The notes under the pieces are model-generated. The model worked only from the letters and a program-made list of their open reading frames with translations. It did not search any database and was not told the DNA's origin. The position numbers and the translations under genes were made by a program. A DNA stretch of 27,351 bases. Origin: Deltaproteobacteria bacterium. GTDB lineage: Bacteria > Myxococcota > Polyangia > Haliangiales > Haliangiaceae. Below, piece after piece: positions 23,716 to 27,351 of the stretch (positions within the stretch are counted from its first letter, which is position 1; the number at the start of each line of letters is the position of its first letter). The DNA lies in contig JAGSPR010000029.1 of assembly GCA_018262455.1 (NCBI GenBank), positions 1-27,351 on the forward strand, read 5' to 3'.

Positions 23716-25124
23716 TAGGTGCCGAAGTCCGACGACCCGCCCGCAAACTTTTGAAACCGTGGCCCGGTGGCGGACTCGTAGCTGTGGCGCGTCTCCATCG
23801 AGACGACGAAGGTCCCCGGCCGGAGCTGCGCGAGGAGATCGGGCTCATTGCCGATCAGCTCGGCGAGATCATTCGCGAGCACGCACGGGCCGTTCGCCGG
23901 CACGAAGGTTCCCTTCGGCACGACGACGATCCCCGACTCGGTCACGAACGGGAACCGCTCACGATCACGCACCGGGTCGTAGCCGATCACGCAGCCCGGC
24001 TCGATGTGGCAGTTCTTGTCGAGCAGCACCCGGCGCAGCTTCGCGTTGCGACCGATGTCGCAGCCCGACAGGATGACCGAGTCGGTGACCTCGGCGCCTG
24101 CGTGGACGAAGCAGTCGTACGAGAGCACCACCTCCCGCACGGCCGCTGACGCGATGATCGAGCCCTCGCAGATCAAGCTGTCGTCGACCTCGGCGGGGCC
24201 AAAGCCTTCACCGGCACGGACGAAACGCGCGGGTGGGTAGTCGCGCTGGGCGCTGCGGATCCGCCATTGCCGGTTGTAGAGATCGAGCGCCGGCACGCGA
24301 GCGCGGAGCTCCATGTTCGAGGTGAAGTAGCTGTCGATCGTTCCAACGTCGCGCCAGTACGGCGCCACGCCCTCTGGATCGCCCGGGATGTGGTTCTGCG
24401 CGAAGTCGTAGACGAAGACGCGCGCACCCTCGGCGACCATCCGGGGAATGATGTCGCGACCGAAATCGTGCCGCGACGTCGGCTGCCCACCATCGTCGAC
24501 GAGCACGCGCTCGAGGACCTCGCGGCGGAAGATGTAGTTCCCCATCGAGACCAGCGACCATCCGGGGCGGCCGGGCATCTCGGGCGGATTCTTCGGCTTC
24601 TCGACGAACCCGACGATCCGGCCGCGACTGTCGACGTCGATGATGCCGAACGCGCTGGCTTCTTCGGTGCGCACCGGGAATGCGGCGACCGTGAGATCGG
24701 CGTGGTTGTCGCGATGGAACGTGTCCATCTGATCGACCGCGAACTTGTAGACGTGGTCACCACCAAACACCGCGACGTGGGCCGCACGCGCGTCGCGCAC
24801 CAGGTTCAGGTTCTGGTACACGGCATCGGCGGTGCCGCGGTACCAGAACTCGCCGAGCCGCATCTGCGCGGGCACCACCTCGATGTACTCGCCGAACCCG
24901 CTGAGCCGCCAGTTGCGGTTGAGGTGCTTGATCAAGCTCGACGACATGTACTGCGTGAGCACGTAGATCCGGCGGTACCCGGAGTTCAGGAAGTTCGAGA
25001 GGACGAAGTCGATGATCCGGTAACGTCCGGCAAACGGAACACCCGGCTTGGAGCGATGGACCGTCAACGGTCCGAGCCGAGACCCCTTACCGCCCGCCAT
25101 GATCATCACCAGGGTGTCGTGCAT
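23715..25124 (-). CDS. glgC: Glucose-1-phosphate adenylyltransferase (ADP-glucose pyrophosphorylase)
   Basis: 469 residues. It makes ADP-glucose from ATP and glucose-1-phosphate, the committed step of bacterial glycogen synthesis. The nucleotidyltransferase domain shows the ATP loop MAGGKGSRLGPLT, SKPGVPFAGRYRIIDFVLSN, GTADAVYQN, FGGDHVYK and GFVEKPKNPP. A C-terminal left-handed beta-helix of hexapeptide repeats (SLICEGSIIASAAVREVVLS, SVILSGCDIGRNAKLRRVLL) is the usual allosteric part. The ATG start at 25124 gives a canonical N-terminus. glgA follows with 1-nt overlap; no glgB, glgP or glgX lies in the window. The 104 bp upstream hold three AATCGCG repeats and presumably the promoter. Confidence 0.97.
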   Translation of the reverse strand: MHDTLVMIMAGGKGSRLGPLTVHRSKPGVPFAGRYRIIDFVLSNFLNSGYRRIYVLTQYMSSSLIKHLNRNWRLSGFGEYIEVVPAQMRLGEFWYRGTADAVYQNLNLVRDARAAHVAVFGGDHVYKFAVDQMDTFHRDNHADLTVAAFPVRTEEASAFGIIDVDSRGRIVGFVEKPKNPPEMPGRPGWSLVSMGNYIFRREVLERVLVDDGGQPTSRHDFGRDIIPRMVAEGARVFVYDFAQNHIPGDPEGVAPYWRDVGTIDSYFTSNMELRARVPALDLYNRQWRIRSAQRDYPPARFVRAGEGFGPAEVDDSLICEGSIIASAAVREVVLSYDCFVHAGAEVTDSVILSGCDIGRNAKLRRVLLDKNCHIEPGCVIGYDPVRDRERFPFVTESGIVVVPKGTFVPANGPCVLANDLAELIGNEPDLLAQLRPGTFVVSMETRHSYESATGPRFQKFAGGSSDFGT

Positions 25125-25155
25125 CTACCCGATTATCGTAGCAAGCCACCGCGGG

Positions 25156-25201
25156 AATCGCGAAATCGCGGAGCCCATTCGATCGCCCCGAGAGAATCGC
25201 G
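25156..25201. promoter_or_regulatory. Three AATCGCG repeats upstream of glgC
   Basis: AATCGCG occurs at 25156-25162, 25164-25170 and 25195-25201, in the 104-bp gap between orn and glgC, all in the same orientation. Starts are 8 and 31 bp apart. They might be sites for a regulator of glycogen synthesis. No convincing -35/-10 pair was found. Confidence 0.35.
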
Positions 25202-25228
25202 AAGGGGCGTGCGCAGCGCTCGCCCGGC

Positions 25229-25825
25229 TCAGGTCGTCGAGCTGGCGAGCGGGACGGCGGGAACGGCGGGCGGCGTGGCCTGGACGAACACCTGCTGGCG
25301 GTAGTACCGGAGCTCGTCGATCGAGTCTCGGATGTCATCCAGCGCCCGGTGACTGTCCTTCTTGGCCGGCTGCTTCGCGATCACCTGCGGGAACCAGCGC
25401 CGCGCGAGCTCCTTGATCGTCGACACATCGACCATCCGGTAGTGCAGGCGGAGGTCGAGCTGGGGCATGTAGCGATTGATGAACCGGCGATCCTGATGGA
25501 TCGAGTTGCCGGCGAGGACCGGGCGGTCCTTCGCGCTGCAGTGCGCGTTGATGAACGCGACGGTCTGCGCCTCGGCGTCCGCCTCGGTCACCGTCGAGGT
25601 CTTGACGCGATCGACGAGCCCCGAGGCCTGGTGGTGGGATCTGTTCCAGTCATCCATCGCGGCGAGCAGCTCATCGGGTTGGTGGATCACCAGCTCGGGG
25701 CCGACCGCCAGCTCGACGAGGTTGCCGTCCGTGAGGATCGTCGCGACCTCGATGATGCGTTCCTTCGACGGATCGAGCCCGGACATCTCCATGTCCATCC
25801 AGACCAAGACGTCGCTGCCAGCCAT
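25229..25825 (-). CDS. orn: Oligoribonuclease (DEDDh 3'-5' exoribonuclease)
   Basis: 198 residues from ATG 25825; a GTG three codons upstream is possible. Orn degrades 2-5-nt RNA and linear dinucleotides such as pGpG and pApA to mononucleotides in the cytoplasm. The DEDDh residues are visible: VWMDMEMSGLD (Asp11, Glu13), AGNSIHQDRRF, MVDVSTIKELARRW and SHRALDDIRDSI (His and Asp). Length and motif order are canonical; an extra Ala/Pro-rich tail of about 17 residues follows the last helix. It lies 86 bp after the glutamate-synthase-like gene. With a PgpH homologue in the same window, Orn could complete c-di-AMP breakdown; that link is inference. Confidence 0.97.
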   Translation of the reverse strand: MAGSDVLVWMDMEMSGLDPSKERIIEVATILTDGNLVELAVGPELVIHQPDELLAAMDDWNRSHHQASGLVDRVKTSTVTEADAEAQTVAFINAHCSAKDRPVLAGNSIHQDRRFINRYMPQLDLRLHYRMVDVSTIKELARRWFPQVIAKQPAKKDSHRALDDIRDSIDELRYYRQQVFVQATPPAVPAVPLASSTT

Positions 25826-25911
25826 GGGGCGCACCCTATCACCTCAACCGTCCCCGGACGCAAACTCAAAGCGTCAGCGGCGCGCATGCACGACCCTGGG
25901 TCCGATCCGGA

Positions 25912-27351
25912 TCACACGGCGGCGAGCGAGTCCCGCGGGGAGGCGTCGGGAGGCAGGCCCCAGCCAGCCTCGTAGTGGAAGGCCTCGCGAGCCGAGCGGG
26001 TCCCGGTGTTGCCGTCGATCAGATCGAGCGCGTCCAGCGGGACGAGGGCCGGATGGGCGTGGCCGGTGGCGTGGGCGAGGTGCAGCAGGTCCTTGCGCAG
26101 GGTCGCGAGGTAGTTGGCGAGCCTGGCCGCCTTGTTCGTCGGGTCGAGCCCGCGCATCAGCCACTTGTTCTGTGTGGCGACACCGGTCGGGCAGTGACCG
26201 GTGTGGCAGCGCTGCGCCTGGATGCAGCCGATCGCCATCATCGCCTCACGGCCGACGTTCACCAGGTCGCAGCCGAGCGCGAGCGCGAGCAGGCCGGTCT
26301 CCGGGAACCCGAGCTTGCCCGACCCGGCGAACACCACCGAGTGGTGGACGCCGCGCTCGGCGAAGATCCGGTAGACCTGCGTGAAGCCGAGCTTGAACGG
26401 CATCGCGACGTGATCGCTGAACACGAGTGGGGCTGCGCCGGTGCCGCCTTCGCCGCCGTCGATCGTGATGAAGTCCGGCGCGCGACCGGTCTTGTCGATC
26501 TGGGCCGCAAGGTCGCGCCAGAACCCGAGATCGCCGACCGCCGACTTGATGCCGACCGGCAGCCCCGTCGCATCGGCGATGCGCTCGATGAAGTCGAGCA
26601 TGCTCGACACGTCGGTGAACGCGGTGTGGTTCGCGGGGCTGATGCAGTCCTTGCCCAGCGGGATGCCGCGGATCCTGGCGATCTCGGGCGTGATCTTCGC
26701 GGCGGGCAGCAGGCCACCGAGGCCGGGCTTGGCACCCTGGGACATCTTGATCTCGAGCGCGCGGACCCGCGCCGAGCTGATGCTCTCGAGGAAGCGCTCC
26801 ATCGAGAACCGTCCCTGGTCGTCTCGCGCGCCGAAGTACCCCGTGCCGAGCTGCCAGATGATGTCGCCGCCCTTGCGGTGGTAGTCGGAGATGCCACCCT
26901 CGCCGGTGTTCTGCAGCGCGCCCGCCATCGAGGCGCCGCGATTGATCGCTTCGACCGCTGCCGACGACAGCGAGCCGTAACTCATCGCCGACGTGTTGAC
27001 GATCGACGCCGGCTGGAACGCGAGCTTGCGGTGGCGAAACCCGCCGAGCACACGCACGCACGGCACCGACCATCCGGCGTCGTAGCCGGGCTCGCCGGCG
27101 TGCGGCGTGTGGAGCGGGAACGCGCTGTGGCGAACGAGGATGTAGCCGGCGCGCTCGATGTCGTTGTCGGTGCCGAAGCCGAAGTAGTTGTTCTCCTGCT
27201 TCGACGACGCGTAGACCCAGCGTCGCTGATCGCGCGAGAACGGCCGCTCCTCGTCGTTGGAGGTGACGATGTACTGTCGGAGCTCGGGGCCGATCGTCTC
27301 GAGCCAGTATCGGAAATGCCCGATCACCGGGAAGTTGCGCAGGATCGCCTT
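25912..27351 (-). CDS. FMN-binding glutamate-synthase-family protein (partial, 5' end outside window)
   Basis: 479 residues are visible; the reading frame stays open to the right edge with KAILRNFPVIGHFRYW, the normal continuation of this family, so the gene is cut and GTG 27327 is not the start. It matches the FMN/iron-sulfur part of glutamate synthase without the amidotransferase domain. Seen are NTSAMSYGSLSSAAVEAIN, NTGEGGISDYH, EIKMSQGAKPGLGG, DFITIDGGEGGTGAAP, VNVGREAMMAIGCIQ and the 3Fe-4S cluster cysteines in CIQAQRCHTGHCPTGVATQ. Stand-alone proteins of this type (YerD-like) are common, but their reaction is not settled; a true glutamate synthase would need a GltD partner and an amide-transfer domain, neither visible here. 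Confidence 0.93.
   Translation of the reverse strand, partial: KAILRNFPVIGHFRYWLETIGPELRQYIVTSNDEERPFSRDQRRWVYASSKQENNYFGFGTDNDIERAGYILVRHSAFPLHTPHAGEPGYDAGWSVPCVRVLGGFRHRKLAFQPASIVNTSAMSYGSLSSAAVEAINRGASMAGALQNTGEGGISDYHRKGGDIIWQLGTGYFGARDDQGRFSMERFLESISSARVRALEIKMSQGAKPGLGGLLPAAKITPEIARIRGIPLGKDCISPANHTAFTDVSSMLDFIERIADATGLPVGIKSAVGDLGFWRDLAAQIDKTGRAPDFITIDGGEGGTGAAPLVFSDHVAMPFKLGFTQVYRIFAERGVHHSVVFAGSGKLGFPETGLLALALGCDLVNVGREAMMAIGCIQAQRCHTGHCPTGVATQNKWLMRGLDPTNKAARLANYLATLRKDLLHLAHATGHAHPALVPLDALDLIDGNTGTRSAREAFHYEAGWGLPPDASPRDSLAAV

Overview
The window is a 27.35 kb, gene-dense, very GC-rich bacterial chromosome segment with strong G/C preference at third codon positions. The gene content points to Myxococcota (a former delta-proteobacterial lineage such as Polyangia or Haliangiales); this is inference from the genes, as no rRNA marker is present. 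Supporting traits are a Hanks-type Ser/Thr kinase with a C-terminal sensor region, a kinase-like protein joined to GYF_2 and AgmX/PglI-like modules, a MopE-like metal-binding insert, long HEAT-repeat exported proteins, and -24/-12 (sigma-54) promoters. No rRNA, tRNA, CRISPR array, insertion sequence or phage gene was seen.

Left part, plus strand (1-4.9 kb): a YbbR/CdaR protein, glmM and a bifunctional NAD(P)H-hydrate repair enzyme are followed by an ECF-type sigma factor. A good -24/-12 promoter and an upstream inverted repeat precede the sigma gene. CdaR next to GlmM is the classic partner arrangement of the cyclic-di-AMP synthase CdaA, which would be expected just left of the window.

Middle part, minus strand (14.8 down to 4.9 kb): a compact cluster reads small membrane protein, active Ser/Thr kinase, pseudokinase-GYF_2-AgmX-like protein, PgpH-type 7TM-HD phosphodiesterase, TPR protein, HEAT-repeat exported protein. 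The intergenic gaps are 3-77 bp. The PgpH homologue is the predicted cyclic-di-AMP hydrolase, and Orn (25.2 kb) could finish pApA to AMP. The window may therefore hold the regulator, the hydrolase and the downstream nuclease of one second-messenger system.

Right-centre (14.8-21.8 kb): a VanW-family envelope protein with its own -24/-12 promoter, a membrane alkaline-phosphatase-superfamily ('sulfatase') protein carrying a MopE-like insert, a polytopic GT-C-like membrane protein and a cysteine-paired Sel1 lipoprotein. These suggest cell-envelope building and modification.

Between convergent genes at 21772-22263 lies the only long non-coding gap. It holds a perfect DnaA box, a near-perfect one in inverse orientation, four copies of GTCCG-N5-CGGAC (three phased at exactly 21 bp) and a relatively AT-rich flank. 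No ordinary promoter need explains this, and it is the most intriguing element in the window.

Right part, minus strand (22.3-27.35 kb): glgC-glgA (ADP-glucose formation and glycogen elongation, overlapping by 1 nt), orn, and a partial FMN-dependent glutamate-synthase-like gene that runs off the right edge.
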